A DNA stretch of 64,000 nt from positions 1 through 64,000 of the forward strand of contig JAGRPI010000018.1 of the NCBI GenBank assembly GCA_019449635.1, written 5' to 3'. Positions 25,293 to 36,732 of this stretch are shown one piece after another. Positions within the stretch are counted from its first letter, which is position 1; each line of letters starts with the position of its first letter. The DNA comes from Candidatus Ferrigenium bremense (GTDB lineage Bacteria > Pseudomonadota > Gammaproteobacteria > Burkholderiales > Gallionellaceae). A program made the translations under genes and the position numbers. The notes below the pieces were generated by a model that was given only the letters and a program-made list of their open reading frames with translations, searched no databases and was not told the origin of the DNA.

Positions 25293-25849
25293 ACGGCAAT
25301 CCCCTGAAAATTCTGTTCAATCAACTTGTGGTTGCGATCTCTTTCCGAAATCTCGGTAGTCGCCAGCGGCCAGGCAATGCCGAGCCTCGGGTCTGCAGCA
25401 TTCAGCGCCCCCTCTGATTCCGGATGGTAGGCCGCCGAGTGCAAATAGATCAATTCGCAGTCCTCGGTCATGGTCTGGAAGCCGTGGGCAAATCCTTCAG
25501 GAATGAGCAGGCTTTGGCGGTTCCGCGCGGAGAGTAACACACCATGCCAATGCAAAAAGGTGGGCGAACCGCGGCGCAGGTCGACAGCAACATCGAATAT
25601 TTCGCCGTGCAGGCAACTCACCAGCTTGGTCTCTGCAAAGGGTGGATGCTGGAAGTGCAACCCGCGCACCGCCCCCTTGTTTCTGGTCAGCGTGTGGTTG
25701 ATCTGAGCAATGGGTTTGCTTAGGCCAACTTCGCGAAATTCATCGGCGCAGTAAAAGCGCGACAGAAATCCACGATGGTCTTCAATGACCTTTCGCTGCA
25801 CCAAGGTCAGGCCGGCCAGCGGGGTGGGAATGAAATCGAATCGTGCCAT
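25289..25849 (-). CDS. RmlC-like NDP-4-keto-sugar epimerase
   Basis: 186 residues, cupin fold, the normal size for dTDP-4-dehydrorhamnose 3,5-epimerase. VRGLHFQHPP includes the catalytic histidine (H65), FDVAVDLRRGSPTF and LIPEGFAHGFQTM are standard RmlC segments, and a tyrosine (Y141 in HSAAYHPE) sits where the catalytic Tyr is expected. No rmlA, rmlB or rmlD is seen in the window. The gene is 2 nt downstream of CDP-glucose 4,6-dehydratase, so its substrate is more probably CDP-4-keto-6-deoxyglucose than the dTDP sugar. It would epimerise C3 and/or C5 before or around C-methylation. Confidence 0.83.
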   Translation of the reverse strand: MARFDFIPTPLAGLTLVQRKVIEDHRGFLSRFYCADEFREVGLSKPIAQINHTLTRNKGAVRGLHFQHPPFAETKLVSCLHGEIFDVAVDLRRGSPTFLHWHGVLLSARNRQSLLIPEGFAHGFQTMTEDCELIYLHSAAYHPESEGALNAADPRLGIAWPLATTEISERDRNHKLIEQNFQGIAV

Positions 25850-25851
25850 GC

Positions 25852-26916
25852 CTAATCGACCCCGCCTGCCGCCTGATATTGGGCGATTTGCGACAATGTC
25901 AATGCGTACATATCTTCGCCATTACGCCACGCCCGATGCCATTCCAGCGTCTTTTGTAGAGCAGCCTGCAGCCGCCAACGCGGCTCCCAGTTCAACAGGC
26001 CATGAGCCTTACTGCTATCCAACTTTAAGTAATGCGCCTCATGCGGTTGCGGCGCTTCGTCGCATTGCCATTTCACGTCCTGCTGCATTTCTGCCAAACG
26101 TTCGACAATCCAGCGCACCGAGCGGGCATCTTCATCGCTTGGCCCAAAATTCCATGCCTCGGCAAACTGCCTGCCTGCGGTGTAAAGTCGCTCGGCCAAC
26201 ATCAAATACCCGGACAGCGGTTCCAGCACATGCTGCCAAGGGCGTGTGGATTGTGGAGAGCGAATTTTCAACATCACACCGGCATCCATGGCACGCAAAA
26301 AATCGGGCAGCAAGCGGTCTTCCGCCCAGTCACCGCCGCCGATGACATTGCCTGCACGAGCACTCGCCAGAGCGATGCCCGCCGGCTCCAGAAAGGAACG
26401 ACGATATGCGGCAGTCACCAGCTCTGCGCAACCCTTGCTGCTGGAATAAGGGTCGAACCCGCCCAGCGCCTCATTTTCGCGGTAACCCCACACCCATTCC
26501 CGATTTTCATAGCACTTGTCCGTGGTGACATTCACTACTGCTTTCACACCGGGCGTGGCGCGCGCGGCTTCGAGCAGATGCACCGTGCCCATCACATTGA
26601 CGGCATAGGTTTCCACTGGTTGCGCGTAGGAATAGCGCACCAGAGGTTGAGCAGCTAGATGGAAAATGATTTCCGGTTGCGCCACTTGCATAGCTCGGCG
26701 CAGCCTGTTCGCATCGCGGATATCTGCGATTTCACTGCTCATCATGCCTTTGCCAATTTCGGCTGCGGTAAACAGATTCGTCTTGGTCGGCGGAGTCAGC
26801 GCATAGCCGTGCACTTCGGCCCCCATGGATTGCAGCCACAGCGATAACCAGCCGCCCTTAAAGCCTGTATGCCCGGTTAAAAAGACGCGCTTGCCGCGCC
26901 AGAAGTCGGCGTTCAC
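25852..26916 (-). CDS. rfbG: CDP-glucose 4,6-dehydratase
   Basis: I start this at the GTG overlapping the cytidylyltransferase stop (GTGA), with GGAGG about 8 nt upstream. That gives 354 residues beginning [20 protein letters not shown], the family's usual N-terminus. A longer frame would run 40 nt into rfbF. Landmarks: [14 protein letters not shown] as NAD motif, [10 protein letters not shown] supplying the T-D-K active-site strand, [12 protein letters not shown] with YxxxK, and [20 protein letters not shown], which is characteristic of CDP-glucose dehydratases. It makes CDP-4-keto-6-deoxyglucose, the entry to CDP-linked deoxy and branched sugars. The DNA between the genes is only 2-4 nt, so the module is strictly co-transcribed. 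Confidence 0.93.
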   Translation of the reverse strand: MNADFWRGKRVFLTGHTGFKGGWLSLWLQSMGAEVHGYALTPPTKTNLFTAAEIGKGMMSSEIADIRDANRLRRAMQVAQPEIIFHLAAQPLVRYSYAQPVETYAVNVMGTVHLLEAARATPGVKAVVNVTTDKCYENREWVWGYRENEALGGFDPYSSSKGCAELVTAAYRRSFLEPAGIALASARAGNVIGGGDWAEDRLLPDFLRAMDAGVMLKIRSPQSTRPWQHVLEPLSGYLMLAERLYTAGRQFAEAWNFGPSDEDARSVRWIVERLAEMQQDVKWQCDEAPQPHEAHYLKLDSSKAHGLLNWEPRWRLQAALQKTLEWHRAWRNGEDMYALTLSQIAQYQAAGGVD

Positions 26917-27686
26917 TTCCACACCCTCCAAGGGGCTTTTCCGCTTTGCCAAAGATCTTCAAGGTGGTTTTTGTCACGCAGGGTATCCATCGGTTGCCAG
27001 AAGCCGTTATGCTCGTAAGCCTGCAACTCCCCTTGGGCAGCCAGTTTGCTGAGCGGTTCGCCTTCCCATGAGCTGGCGTCATCAGTCACAAGGTCAAGGC
27101 AGCTTGGCGATAGCACGAAGAAGCCGCCATTGATCCAGCCTCCGTCACCCTGTGGCTTCTCGATGAAGCCGCGCACCCTATTCCCATCCATACTCAGCGC
27201 ACCATAACGTCCGGGTGGCTGCACCGCCGTTACGGTGGCGCGCTTCCCATGCTGTCTGTGGAAATTTACCAGTGCACTTATATCGACATTCGCCACACCG
27301 TCCCCATAAGTGAAGCAAAACGCATCTTCGTCCTTCACATAATTGGTGACGCGTTTCAAACGCCCGCCTGTTAGCGTATTTTCACCGGTATCAACCAAGG
27401 TGACACGCCACGGCTCGGCATTGCGTTGATGCACTTCCATTTTGTTATGCTGCATGTCGAAGGTCACGTCCGACATGTGCAGAAAGTAGTTGGCAAAATA
27501 TTCCTTGATGATGTAGCCCTTATAGCCGCAGCAAACGACGAAGTCGTTAATGCCATGCGCTGAATAAATTTTCATGATGTGCCAGAGTATCGGCCTGCCG
27601 CCGATCTCCACCATGGGCTTGGGACGAACTGTCGTTTCTTCGCTGATCCGCGTCCCCAATCCGCCTGCAAGAATGACTGCTTTCAT
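26913..27686 (-). CDS. rfbF: Glucose-1-phosphate cytidylyltransferase
   Basis: 257 residues, identical in length class to Salmonella Rfb[19 protein letters not shown] and [22 protein letters not shown] are the nucleotidyltransferase signatures; [19 protein letters not shown] and [14 protein letters not shown] are specific to the CTP-using enzyme. It forms CDP-glucose from CTP and glucose-1-phosphate, and so commits glucose to the CDP-sugar branch. The ATG overlaps the stop of fcl (ATGA). The presence of this gene decides that the downstream dehydratase, epimerase and C-methyltransferase work on CDP-linked sugars. Confidence 0.95.
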   Translation of the reverse strand: MKAVILAGGLGTRISEETTVRPKPMVEIGGRPILWHIMKIYSAHGINDFVVCCGYKGYIIKEYFANYFLHMSDVTFDMQHNKMEVHQRNAEPWRVTLVDTGENTLTGGRLKRVTNYVKDEDAFCFTYGDGVANVDISALVNFHRQHGKRATVTAVQPPGRYGALSMDGNRVRGFIEKPQGDGGWINGGFFVLSPSCLDLVTDDASSWEGEPLSKLAAQGELQAYEHNGFWQPMDTLRDKNHLEDLWQSGKAPWRVWK

Positions 27687-28651
27687 ACGACTCCCTTATG
27701 ACGTTCAAGATAATCCGCGTAGGCTAGGGCGATCCCATCGTTCAGGTGGGTGTGCGCTTCCCAGCCCAACGCGTTCAGTTTGCTCACCTCCATCAGCTTT
27801 CGCATCGTGCCTTCCGGTTTGGAGGGATCAAAAACAAGGCTGCCAGCAAAACCGACCACGTCTTTGACTAGTACCGCCAGTTCGCGGATGGTCATGTCTT
27901 CACCGCAACCAACATTCACCAGCGGCGGATAGATGTTATTGAACAGGCTTTGCATTTTTTCTTCCGGCTGCTCCATCAAATAGATGCAGGCATCGGCCAT
28001 ATCGCCACTGTAGAGGAATTCCCGTTTCGGCGCGCCGGTGCCCCACACTACCACCTCCTTATCGCCGCGCAGCTTGGCTTCGTGCATCTTGCGTATCAGC
28101 GCGGGCAGTACATGTGAGTTATTAAGGTCGTAATTATCGCCCGGACCATACAAATTAGTCGGCATGGCAGCGAGGTATTGAGTGCCATACTGGCGGTTGT
28201 ATGACCAGCACATCTCGATGCCTGCAATCTTGGCCAGCGCATAAGGGCGGTTGGTCGGCTCCAGCGGGCCGGTTAGCAGATATTCCTCTTTGATGGGTTG
28301 CGGGCAATCCTTGGGGTAGATGCAGGAGGAGCCAAGAAACAACAGCCGCCTGACGTTGTTGCGCCAGGCTTCGTGGATGACGTTGGTCTGGATAGCCAGA
28401 TTTTGCTGGATGAATTCCGCCGGATAGGTGTTATTGGCATGGATGCCGCCCACTTTGGCTGCGGCCAACAGGACAAACTCGGGGTTTTTCGTGGCAAAGA
28501 AATCGCGCACGGCAGTCTGATCGGTCAAATCCAGCTCGGCATGGGTACGAGTGACAAGGTTATGGTAACCCTTGGCTTGCAGTTGCCGCATCAGGGCGGA
28601 GCCAACCAGCCCACGGTGGCCGGCAACATAAATTTTGCTGTCCTGTTTCAT
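27683..28651 (-). CDS. fcl: GDP-L-fucose synthase
   Basis: 322 residues (E. coli WcaG/Fcl 321). [10 protein letters not shown] binds [41 protein letters not shown] (catalytic serine about 109), and [10 protein letters not shown] with Y137/K141 match the 3,5-epimerase/4-reductase active site. [12 protein letters not shown] is a further signature. It turns GDP-4-keto-6-deoxymannose, the Gmd product, into GDP-L-fucose, the donor for the GT11 fucosyltransferase in this cluster. It follows gmd after 16 nt. Confidence 0.95.
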   Translation of the reverse strand: MKQDSKIYVAGHRGLVGSALMRQLQAKGYHNLVTRTHAELDLTDQTAVRDFFATKNPEFVLLAAAKVGGIHANNTYPAEFIQQNLAIQTNVIHEAWRNNVRRLLFLGSSCIYPKDCPQPIKEEYLLTGPLEPTNRPYALAKIAGIEMCWSYNRQYGTQYLAAMPTNLYGPGDNYDLNNSHVLPALIRKMHEAKLRGDKEVVVWGTGAPKREFLYSGDMADACIYLMEQPEEKMQSLFNNIYPPLVNVGCGEDMTIRELAVLVKDVVGFAGSLVFDPSKPEGTMRKLMEVSKLNALGWEAHTHLNDGIALAYADYLERHKGVV

Positions 28652-28667
28652 GAAGAGAAGCGGCTGA

Positions 28668-29762
28668 TTATTCGTGATAGTCCATGGCCTTATAGCCGTG
28701 CTTCTTGATCAGCTCATCGCGCTCGGCTCCCTTGAGGTCCTCGCGCACCATTTCGCTTACCAGCTCGTCGAAGCTGATCTTGGGTGTCCAGCCGAGTTTG
28801 TTTTTTGCCTTGCTGGCGTCACCCAGCAGCGTCTCCACTTCGGTAGGGCGGAAGTAGCGCGGATCGACGGCGACGATGCATTTTCCTGCAGCGTCGAAAC
28901 CCTTCTCTTCCACACCCTCGCCGCGCCAGGTGATGGCCATGCCGATCTCCTTGGCTGCCGCATTCACAAAATCGCGCACGCTGTATTGTATACCGGTGGC
29001 GATGACGAAATCTTCCGGCTGGTCTTGCTGCAGCATCAGCCATTGCATCTCGACATAGTCCTTGGCGTGCCCCCAGTCGCGCAGTGCGTTCAGGTTACCC
29101 AGATAAAGGCATTCCTGCAGGCCGAGTTTGATGCGCGCCAGCGCGCGGGTGATCTTGCGCGTGACGAAGGTCTCGCCGCGTATCGGCGATTCGTGGTTGA
29201 ACAAAATGCCGTTGCATGCATAAAGGCCGTATGCTTCGCGATAGTTGACGGTGATCCAGTAGGCGTAAAGCTTGGCAACCGCGTAGGGGCTGCGCGGATA
29301 GAATGGGGTCGTTTCCTTTTGCGGGGTTTCCTGCACCAGGCCATACAGCTCGGAAGTGGAGGCCTGGTAGAAACGGGTCTTCTTCCCCATCCCGAGGATG
29401 CGGATCGCCTCCAGGATGCGCAAGGCACCCAGTGCGTCAGAGTCGGCCGTATATTCCGGCTCTTCGAACGATACGGCTACATGGCTTTGTGCCGCAAGGT
29501 TGTATATCTCGTCCGGCTGCACTTTCTGGATGATATGCGTCAGGCTGGAAGAGTCGGTCATGTCGCCGTGGTGCAGGAAGAAGGGCAAGCCTTTTTCATG
29601 CACATCGTGGAACAGGTGATCGATGCGCGCGGTGTTGAACAAGGAACTGCGGCGCTTGATGCCATGCACCTCATAGCCCTTGCCCAGCAAGAGCTCGGCA
29701 AGGTATGCGCCGTCCTGCCCGGTCACACCGGTAATCAATGCGACTTTTTTAGCTTGGCTCAT
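28668..29762 (-). CDS. gmd: GDP-mannose 4,6-dehydratase
   Basis: 364 residues, standard length. [19 protein letters not shown] is the NADP motif, [20 protein letters not shown] and HYGDM-like [11 protein letters not shown] are Gmd hallmarks, [14 protein letters not shown] carries the catalytic T-S-E triad and [12 protein letters not shown] the YxxxK pair. [19 protein letters not shown] is also diagnostic. It makes GDP-4-keto-6-deoxy-D-mannose for Fcl. Its substrate comes from the manC gene just upstream (23-nt gap). Confidence 0.96.
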   Translation of the reverse strand: MSQAKKVALITGVTGQDGAYLAELLLGKGYEVHGIKRRSSLFNTARIDHLFHDVHEKGLPFFLHHGDMTDSSSLTHIIQKVQPDEIYNLAAQSHVAVSFEEPEYTADSDALGALRILEAIRILGMGKKTRFYQASTSELYGLVQETPQKETTPFYPRSPYAVAKLYAYWITVNYREAYGLYACNGILFNHESPIRGETFVTRKITRALARIKLGLQECLYLGNLNALRDWGHAKDYVEMQWLMLQQDQPEDFVIATGIQYSVRDFVNAAAKEIGMAITWRGEGVEEKGFDAAGKCIVAVDPRYFRPTEVETLLGDASKAKNKLGWTPKISFDELVSEMVREDLKGAERDELIKKHGYKAMDYHE

Positions 29763-29785
29763 TTCAATATCCTTTTTTAGCGCAG

Positions 29786-31231
29786 CTATCTGCCGTAGTT
29801 GTCTTCATAACGCTGAATATCATCTTCACCCAGATATTCCCCAACCTGAACCTCGACGATGTGCAATGGTTCAGTGCCCAGATTCTCGAGACGGTGCTTC
29901 GCACCTATCGGAATATAGGTGCTTTGGTTTTTCTGCACCGTTATCACCTCATTGCCGTTGGTGACTGTTGCCGTGCCTGACACCACCACCCAGTGTTCGG
30001 AGCGTTGGTTATGGCTTTGCAGGCTGAGGCGCGCGCCGGGAGCAACTTCGATACGCTTGATTTTGAAACCGTCCTGATCTTCCTCCAGGACGGTGTAGCT
30101 GCCCCACGGTCGATTGACTTTGGCATGACAGACGTGCTCGGTCGCGCCGCGTTGATCGAGCATGTCGACCACTTCGCGCACCCGCTGGGTTTGATCGCTT
30201 TTCGAGATGAGCACGGCATCGGTGGTTTCGATGACGCAAAGGTCTTCCACGCCGATGGCGGCAACCAGCCGTTTCTCGGCACGGATCAGACTGTTATGGC
30301 ATTCCAGCGCGATGACGTTGCCTTGCAGCGTGTTGCCATTTCCGTCTTTTGCGGAAATCTCGTGTACGGCATGCCAACTGCCGACGTCGTTCCAGCCGAT
30401 GTCGCAAGGTATGAGCGAAACGCGATCCGACTTCTCCAGCACGCCGTAGTCGATGGAGATGGAGGGCATGGCGGCAAAATGCTCTTCTACGGCTTGCTGG
30501 AAAGGCATGCCGGCGCGGCTTTCCTCAAGTATGGTTTGCGCTATCTGATGAACCGCGGGAAGGTGCCGCCGTATCTCGGCAAGGATCACCGACGCACGCC
30601 ACACGAACATGCCTGAGTTCCAGTAATAATCGCCTTGTTTCAGGAAGTGCTCGGCGGTGGCGTGATCGGGTTTTTCGGTGAAGCGTTCGACCGTATAGAC
30701 CTCGCTCATGTCACAGGTCCCGCCTGGCGCTTCTTTATCAGCGGCTGGATCGCGATGTACTTTGATGTATCCGAAACCAGTATCCGGGCGGGTGGGCTGG
30801 ATGCCGAAGGTGATGAGCCTGCCGTTTTCCGCCGCTTTGATAGCGATGCTCAAATGGCCACGAAAGCGCGCTGCGTCCTTGATGATATGGTCGGCAGGCA
30901 GCACGACCATGATGGGGTCTGAACCATCCGCCATCAGCTGCGCGGCGGCCAATGCAATTGCCGGTGCGGTGTTGCGCCCGACGGGTTCGAACAGGGTATG
31001 GTAGGGCAGCAGGGCATGGTAGGCCTCGCCCTTGGCGTGTGTTTCTTGCGTAACGATCAGGATGTTCTCCGCCTTGATCGCCGGGGACAGGCGATCGATA
31101 GTGGTCTGCAACAGCGAAGCCTCGCCATCCAGCGACAAGAACTGCTTGGGCAGATGCTGGCGGGAGAGCGGCCACAAGCGGCTGCCGCTGCCGCCGGCAA
31201 GAATAACGGCATGAGCCTGGCGATCACTCAT
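29786..31231 (-). CDS. manC: Mannose-1-phosphate guanylyltransferase / mannose-6-phosphate isomerase
   Basis: 481 residues, the bifunctional type-II PMI-GMP length. The N-terminal nucleotidyltransferase has [19 protein letters not shown] and [22 protein letters not shown] and RFTEKPD follow. The C-terminal cupin isomerase part contains [20 protein letters not shown] and [18 protein letters not shown] with its zinc-binding Q-H-R-E pattern. It converts fructose-6-P to mannose-6-P and mannose-1-P to GDP-mannose (a separate phosphomannomutase is needed and is not seen here). It overlaps the MarR-type regulator by 8 nt, so it is the first enzyme gene behind the regulated promoter. Confidence 0.95.
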   Translation of the reverse strand: MSDRQAHAVILAGGSGSRLWPLSRQHLPKQFLSLDGEASLLQTTIDRLSPAIKAENILIVTQETHAKGEAYHALLPYHTLFEPVGRNTAPAIALAAAQLMADGSDPIMVVLPADHIIKDAARFRGHLSIAIKAAENGRLITFGIQPTRPDTGFGYIKVHRDPAADKEAPGGTCDMSEVYTVERFTEKPDHATAEHFLKQGDYYWNSGMFVWRASVILAEIRRHLPAVHQIAQTILEESRAGMPFQQAVEEHFAAMPSISIDYGVLEKSDRVSLIPCDIGWNDVGSWHAVHEISAKDGNGNTLQGNVIALECHNSLIRAEKRLVAAIGVEDLCVIETTDAVLISKSDQTQRVREVVDMLDQRGATEHVCHAKVNRPWGSYTVLEEDQDGFKIKRIEVAPGARLSLQSHNQRSEHWVVVSGTATVTNGNEVITVQKNQSTYIPIGAKHRLENLGTEPLHIVEVQVGEYLGEDDIQRYEDNYGR

Positions 31232-31571
31232 GGTAGCTTTCCAGCAAGCCTTTTTGCTCTGCCTCGGACTTCAGTTCCTCTATCTCTGCGCGCAGCCGTT
31301 CATATTCCTGCACCTTGTATTTGAGAAAATGCACGGTGATGCGCGTCTTTTCTTCGACGCCTTGTGGAGTAAGCAGATATGCATACCCCAGCTTGTTGTC
31401 GCTGTTACGGAAATTGTTGACCTTCAGGCAACCCTTCTCGATCAATGCATTGAGACAGTAATTGATTTTGCCGAGGCTGACGCCCAGCCGTTTCGCCAGA
31501 TCTCTTTGGGAAAGCCCGGGGTCATTTTCCAGTGTTTTAAGTAAGCCGTAGCTGGTAGTGTCGTCGAACAT
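31224..31571 (-). CDS. MarR-family EPS-associated transcriptional regulator
   Basis: 115 residues. A winged helix-turn-helix fills the first 75 (YGLLKTLENDPGLSQRDLAK, LGVSLGKINYCLNALIEKG, then the wing with GYAYLLTPQGVEEK). A C-terminal coiled helix follows (VHFLKYKVQEYERLRAEI). The pattern fits the MarR-like family found at the head of EPS clusters in betaproteobacteria (TIGR04176, from memory). It is the first gene of the cluster and directly behind a sigma-70 promoter whose spacer is a perfect inverted repeat, so autorepression and control of manC onward are likely. There is no obvious Shine-Dalgarno before its ATG. Confidence 0.85.
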   Translation of the reverse strand: MFDDTTSYGLLKTLENDPGLSQRDLAKRLGVSLGKINYCLNALIEKGCLKVNNFRNSDNKLGYAYLLTPQGVEEKTRITVHFLKYKVQEYERLRAEIEELKSEAEQKGLLESYHE

Positions 31572-31600
31572 GATGTGCGTTCAGCGGATGAACAGCGGGC

Positions 31601-31630
31601 ATTACAACAGCCTTAGCCCAAGGCTGTCAA
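31601..31630 (-). promoter_or_regulatory. Sigma-70 promoter with palindromic operator for the polysaccharide operon
   Basis: On the minus strand: TTGACA (31625-31630), an 18-nt spacer, TGTAAT (31601-31606). The spacer plus the last three bases of the -35 box is an inverted repeat, ACAGCCTT - GGGCT - AAGGCTGT (31607-31627), with no mismatch in its 8-bp arms. The predicted transcript begins about 20-25 nt before the MarR-type gene. An inverted repeat between -35 and -10 is a classic place for a dimeric repressor, and the first gene encodes one. Confidence 0.7.
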
Positions 31631-31743
31631 GGGATAAGGGAACACCGCCCTTTGACGGTGCCTTAGTTGCCAGATATGGGGTACGTCAGATCAATTTGCA
31701 GCCGTTACAGATGCAGAACGTTGGGCGGCCAGCAGACTTGGCA

Positions 31744-31759
31744 TGCCCCCTCGGGGGCA
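31744..31759 (-). terminator. Possible terminator hairpin after atpC
   Basis: A GC-rich inverted repeat TGCCCCC / GGGGGCA with a 2-nt centre lies about 20 nt past the atpC stop. No T-run follows on the minus strand, so the hairpin may stabilise the 3' end rather than terminate on its own. Confidence 0.45.
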
Positions 31760-31779
31760 GCGGTGATTCAGATATGTAG

Positions 31780-32208
31780 TTAGTGCCCCGCTTGCTTGCG
31801 CAACTGCTGGATCGCGCGCAGCTGTGCTACGGCTTCCACCAGTTCGGCCTGAGCCTGGGCGTAGTCGATGTCGGAGGCGCGATTCCTGATCGCATCTTCT
31901 GCTGCCTGCTTCGCCTCCAAGGCACGCGCCTCATCCAGGTCGCCGCCGCGTATCGCGGTGTCGGCCAGGATGGTCACCACGCTGGGCTGAACTTCCAGCA
32001 TGCCGCCTGAAACATAGATCAGTTCTTCCTGCTCCTGGTCAGGGCGCTTGATCCGGACCGAGCCGGGTTTGATGCGTGTCATCAATGCAGTATGGCGCGG
32101 ATAAATGCCCAGCTCACCCATTTCACCGGGTACCACCACCACTTCTGCCAAGCCGGAGAAGATGGATTCTTCCGCGCTAACCACATCAACATGTACCGTC
32201 ATTGCCAT
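31780..32208 (-). CDS. atpC: ATP synthase F1 epsilon subunit
   Basis: 142 residues. The N-terminal beta sandwich is clear ([63 protein letters not shown]), and a C-terminal helical hairpin follows ([16 protein letters not shown]). It belongs to the central stalk, couples rotation to catalysis and restrains ATP hydrolysis. It is the last gene of the atp operon, 11 nt behind atpD. Confidence 0.96.
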   Translation of the reverse strand: MAMTVHVDVVSAEESIFSGLAEVVVVPGEMGELGIYPRHTALMTRIKPGSVRIKRPDQEQEELIYVSGGMLEVQPSVVTILADTAIRGGDLDEARALEAKQAAEDAIRNRASDIDYAQAQAELVEAVAQLRAIQQLRKQAGH

Positions 32209-32219
32209 ACGCTTTCCTC

Positions 32220-33641
<1,422 letters not shown>

Positions 33642-33661
33642 TTAATTCTGTAATCCGCCGA

Positions 33662-34528
33662 TTAGCCGACAGCCGCCGCGCCGCCGACGATTTCTGAAAT
33701 CTCGCGGGTAATGGCCGCTTGGCGCGCCTTGTTGTAAACCAGCTTAAGCTCGCCGATCACGCTCTTCGCGTTATCCGATGCGGCCTTCATCGCCACCATC
33801 CGCGCGCTCTGCTCGGAAGCCATATTTTCCACGACTGCCTGGTAAACCAGCGACTCGATGTAGCGTACCAGCAACTCGTCGATCACCTGCTTGGCATCCG
33901 GCTCGTAGATATAGTCCCAATTGCCCTCGGTGGTTCCCAACTGCTCGCCGCTCAGTGGCAGCAGCTGCTCGATGCGCGGCTCCTGCTTCATGGTATTGAT
34001 GAAGTGGTTATAGCTCAGGTAGATGGCATCGATCTCTCCTGCCGAATAGGCGTCCAGCATGACCTTCACGGCACCGATCAGTTTTTCGATGTGCGGCGTG
34101 TCGCCCAATCCTGTCATATTTGACTTGACCTTGGCACCGACGCGCGACATGAAACTCAGGCCCTTGTTGCCGATCGGGCAAACCGCGATACCCTTGCCCT
34201 CACCTTCCCATGCCTTCATGCGGCTTACCGCGAGACGCAGAATGTTGGTGTTCAAGCCGCCGCACAGGCCCTTGTCGGAAGTGACCACGATCAGGCCGAT
34301 GTTTTTGGTGATTTCGCGTTTGGCCAGGAACGAGTGCTTGTATTCCGGGTTGGCGCGCGACAGGTGCGCCGCGACATTGCGTATCTTTTCGGCATAGGGA
34401 CGCGCGGCGCGCATGCGTTCCTGTGCCTTACGCATCTTGGCTGCGGCGACCATTTCCATGGCGCGCGTGATCTTGCGTGTGTTTTCCACACTCTTGATTT
34501 TCGCACGTATCTCTTTACTGCCAGCCAT
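33662..34528 (-). CDS. atpG: ATP synthase F1 gamma subunit
   Basis: 288 residues. The N-terminal coiled coil [20 protein letters not shown] and the C-terminal helix [44 protein letters not shown] are both family signatures; the central fold contains [13 protein letters not shown]. It forms the rotating shaft inside the alpha3beta3 ring. It lies between atpA (73-nt gap) and atpD (41-nt gap). Confidence 0.97.
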   Translation of the reverse strand: MAGSKEIRAKIKSVENTRKITRAMEMVAAAKMRKAQERMRAARPYAEKIRNVAAHLSRANPEYKHSFLAKREITKNIGLIVVTSDKGLCGGLNTNILRLAVSRMKAWEGEGKGIAVCPIGNKGLSFMSRVGAKVKSNMTGLGDTPHIEKLIGAVKVMLDAYSAGEIDAIYLSYNHFINTMKQEPRIEQLLPLSGEQLGTTEGNWDYIYEPDAKQVIDELLVRYIESLVYQAVVENMASEQSARMVAMKAASDNAKSVIGELKLVYNKARQAAITREISEIVGGAAAVG

Positions 34529-34601
34529 TTTCTACCCCGCCTTATAACCAGACACTCGGCAACCGGTTCGGGGTTGCTTAGTGGAATGGCTAGTTGTTTT
34601 A

Positions 34602-36143
34602 TCAATAAACAGCCGTTGCCTTGAATGTCTCAATCGCTGCGGACAATAGTTTCTCATTGTCTGCATTCAGGTCCCTGCTGGACTCGATCGTGTCCATCAG
34701 GGTCTTGTTGCTGGATTTCAGGTAGGCATGCAAGGCCGATTCGAACGCCAGCGCCTTGGCCACTGCCACGTCGTCGAAATAACCCTTGTTGACGGAGAAC
34801 AGCGTGACCGCCATCTCCGCGACCGACAACGGCGCATATTGCAACTGTTTCATCAATTCGGTCACCAGGCGACCGCGCTCCAGCTGCTTGCGGGTCGCTT
34901 CATCCAGGTCCGAAGCGAACTGCGCGAAGGCTGCCAACTCGCGATACTGCGCCAATGCCAGACGCACACCGCCACCGAGCTTCTTGATGACTTTGGTCTG
35001 CGCTGCACCACCGACGCGGGACACCGAGATACCGGCGTTGATCGCGGGACGGATACCGGCGTTGAACAGGTCGGTTTCCAGGAAGATCTGGCCGTCGGTA
35101 ATCGAAATGACGTTGGTCGGCACGAAGGCGGATACGTCGCCCGCCTGCGTCTCGATGATCGGCAACGCGGTCAGCGAACCGGTCTTGCCCTTGACTTCGC
35201 CCTTGGTGAACGCTTCCACATAGTCTGCATTCACGCGTGCCGCGCGTTCCAGCAGGCGAGAGTGCAGATAGAACACGTCGCCGGGGTACGCTTCGCGGCC
35301 TGGCGGGCGGCGCAGCAACAGGGAGATCTGGCGGTACGCCCAGGCTTGCTTGGTCAGGTCGTCATAAACGATCAGCGCGTCCTGTCCGCGATCGCGGAAA
35401 TATTCGCCCATGGTGCAACCGGCATAGGGCGCCAGGAACTGCATCGCGGCAGAATCCGAAGCGGTTGCCGCAACCACGATGGTGTACCCCAGCGCGCCGT
35501 GCTCCTCCAGCTTGCGCACCACGTTGGCGATGGTCGATGCCTTCTGGCCGATCGCCACATACACGCAGGTCATGTTCTGACCCTTCTGGTTGATGATGGC
35601 ATCCACCGCCACGGCCGTCTTGCCGGTTTGACGGTCGCCGATGATCAGTTCGCGTTGGCCGCGGCCGATCGGAACCATGGAATCGATCGACTTCAGACCG
35701 GTCTGCACCGGCTGGTCAACCGACTTGCGCGCGATCACGCCCGGCGCCACCTTTTCGATCTTGTCGGTCATCTTGGCATTGACCGGCCCCTTGCCGTCGA
35801 TCGGCTGGCCCAGCGCGTTCACCACGCGGCCGCACAATTCAGGGCCGACCGGCACTTCCAGAATACGGCCGGTACACTTGACCGTGTCGCCTTCGGTGAT
35901 GTGTTCGTACTCGCCCAGCACCACCGCGCCGACGGAATCGCGCTCCAGATTCAGCGCGAGGCCGAAGGTGTTGCCGGGGAATTCCAGCATTTCACCCTGC
36001 ATGACGTCGGAGAGGCCGTGCACGCGAACGATGCCGTCGGTCACGCTGACCACCGTGCCTTCGGTGCGTGCTTGCGTCAGTGCCTCGAAGTTTTCGATGC
36101 GGCTGCGAATCAAATTGCTAATTTCAGAAGGGTTGAGCTTCAT
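34602..36143 (-). CDS. atpA: ATP synthase F1 alpha subunit
   Basis: 513 residues, same length as E. coli AtpA. P-loop GDRQTGKT at 169-176; [47 protein letters not shown] segment is the conserved interface with the arginine finger region further on ([10 protein letters not shown]). It holds the non-catalytic nucleotide sites of F1. An unusually long reading frame on the opposite strand covers most of this gene, but its composition marks it as an antisense shadow. Confidence 0.98.
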   Translation of the reverse strand: MKLNPSEISNLIRSRIENFEALTQARTEGTVVSVTDGIVRVHGLSDVMQGEMLEFPGNTFGLALNLERDSVGAVVLGEYEHITEGDTVKCTGRILEVPVGPELCGRVVNALGQPIDGKGPVNAKMTDKIEKVAPGVIARKSVDQPVQTGLKSIDSMVPIGRGQRELIIGDRQTGKTAVAVDAIINQKGQNMTCVYVAIGQKASTIANVVRKLEEHGALGYTIVVAATASDSAAMQFLAPYAGCTMGEYFRDRGQDALIVYDDLTKQAWAYRQISLLLRRPPGREAYPGDVFYLHSRLLERAARVNADYVEAFTKGEVKGKTGSLTALPIIETQAGDVSAFVPTNVISITDGQIFLETDLFNAGIRPAINAGISVSRVGGAAQTKVIKKLGGGVRLALAQYRELAAFAQFASDLDEATRKQLERGRLVTELMKQLQYAPLSVAEMAVTLFSVNKGYFDDVAVAKALAFESALHAYLKSSNKTLMDTIESSRDLNADNEKLLSAAIETFKATAVY

Positions 36144-36193
36144 CTGGATTTCCTTATCTTGATAAATCTTTTATCAGGCCAGTGCGTTTGCAC

Positions 36194-36727
36194 TCAAGCA
36201 AGCGCGTTTGCCATTTCACCGAGACGGGTGCGCGCAGAGCCGTCGATCACCTTGTCTCCGGCGCGGATCACTATGCCGCCCAGCAGCTCCTTGTTGACTT
36301 TGCAAGTCAGCTTGATATCTCGGCCCATACGCGCTTTCAGCGATCCAACTATCTTTTCCTGCTGCGCCGCAGACAACTCAAACGCGGAATCCACGACCAC
36401 ATTCACGGTCCTTTCCGCTTCTGCGCGCAGAAACTCGAAGATGGCGGCGATTTCCGGCAGTATCAGCAGGCGCTGGTTGTCCACCAGCACCCTGACGAAA
36501 TTGCACTGCTGGGCGTTCGCCTGATTGCCCAGCAAACCCTTCATCAGGCTTTCGACTTGCGCCTTGGCAACCCGCGGATTGGTGGCTACCGCGCGCATCT
36601 CGGGATTACTGACCGCATCGGCAAGAGACAGCAGCATCTCCGACCAGCCTTTCAGGTCCGCCTTCTTTTGCGCCTCTTCAAATGCCGCCTGGGCATAGGG
36701 GCGCGCAGTGGTAATAGCTTCAGACAT
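36194..36727 (-). CDS. atpH: ATP synthase F1 delta subunit
   Basis: 177 residues. It opens ITTARPYAQAAFEEAQKK, has MKGLLGNQANAQQCNFVRVLVDNQRLLILPEIA in the middle and ends KELLGGIVIRAGDKVIDGSARTRLGEMANAL, the typical delta/OSCP C-terminus. It joins F1 to the peripheral b-subunit stalk. It is 5 nt behind atpF and 50 nt before atpA. Confidence 0.96.
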   Translation of the reverse strand: MSEAITTARPYAQAAFEEAQKKADLKGWSEMLLSLADAVSNPEMRAVATNPRVAKAQVESLMKGLLGNQANAQQCNFVRVLVDNQRLLILPEIAAIFEFLRAEAERTVNVVVDSAFELSAAQQEKIVGSLKARMGRDIKLTCKVNKELLGGIVIRAGDKVIDGSARTRLGEMANALA

Positions 36728-36732
36728 GGCGT

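Noticed and set aside
28674-29780. A 368-codon plus-strand frame opposite gmd.
   Set aside because: Mirror frame of a certain gene with no recognisable motif or ribosome-binding site.
31643-31660. CACCG/CGGTG hairpin upstream of the MarR-type gene as a terminator.
   Set aside because: Stem of only 5 bp with an 8-nt loop and no T-run; it lies upstream of the -35 box and adds little.
34728-36524. A 598-codon open frame on the plus strand opposite atpA/atpH.
   Set aside because: It is an antisense shadow of conserved, GC-rich genes; its translation is rich in H, R, Q and A with no domain, and atpA is certain.
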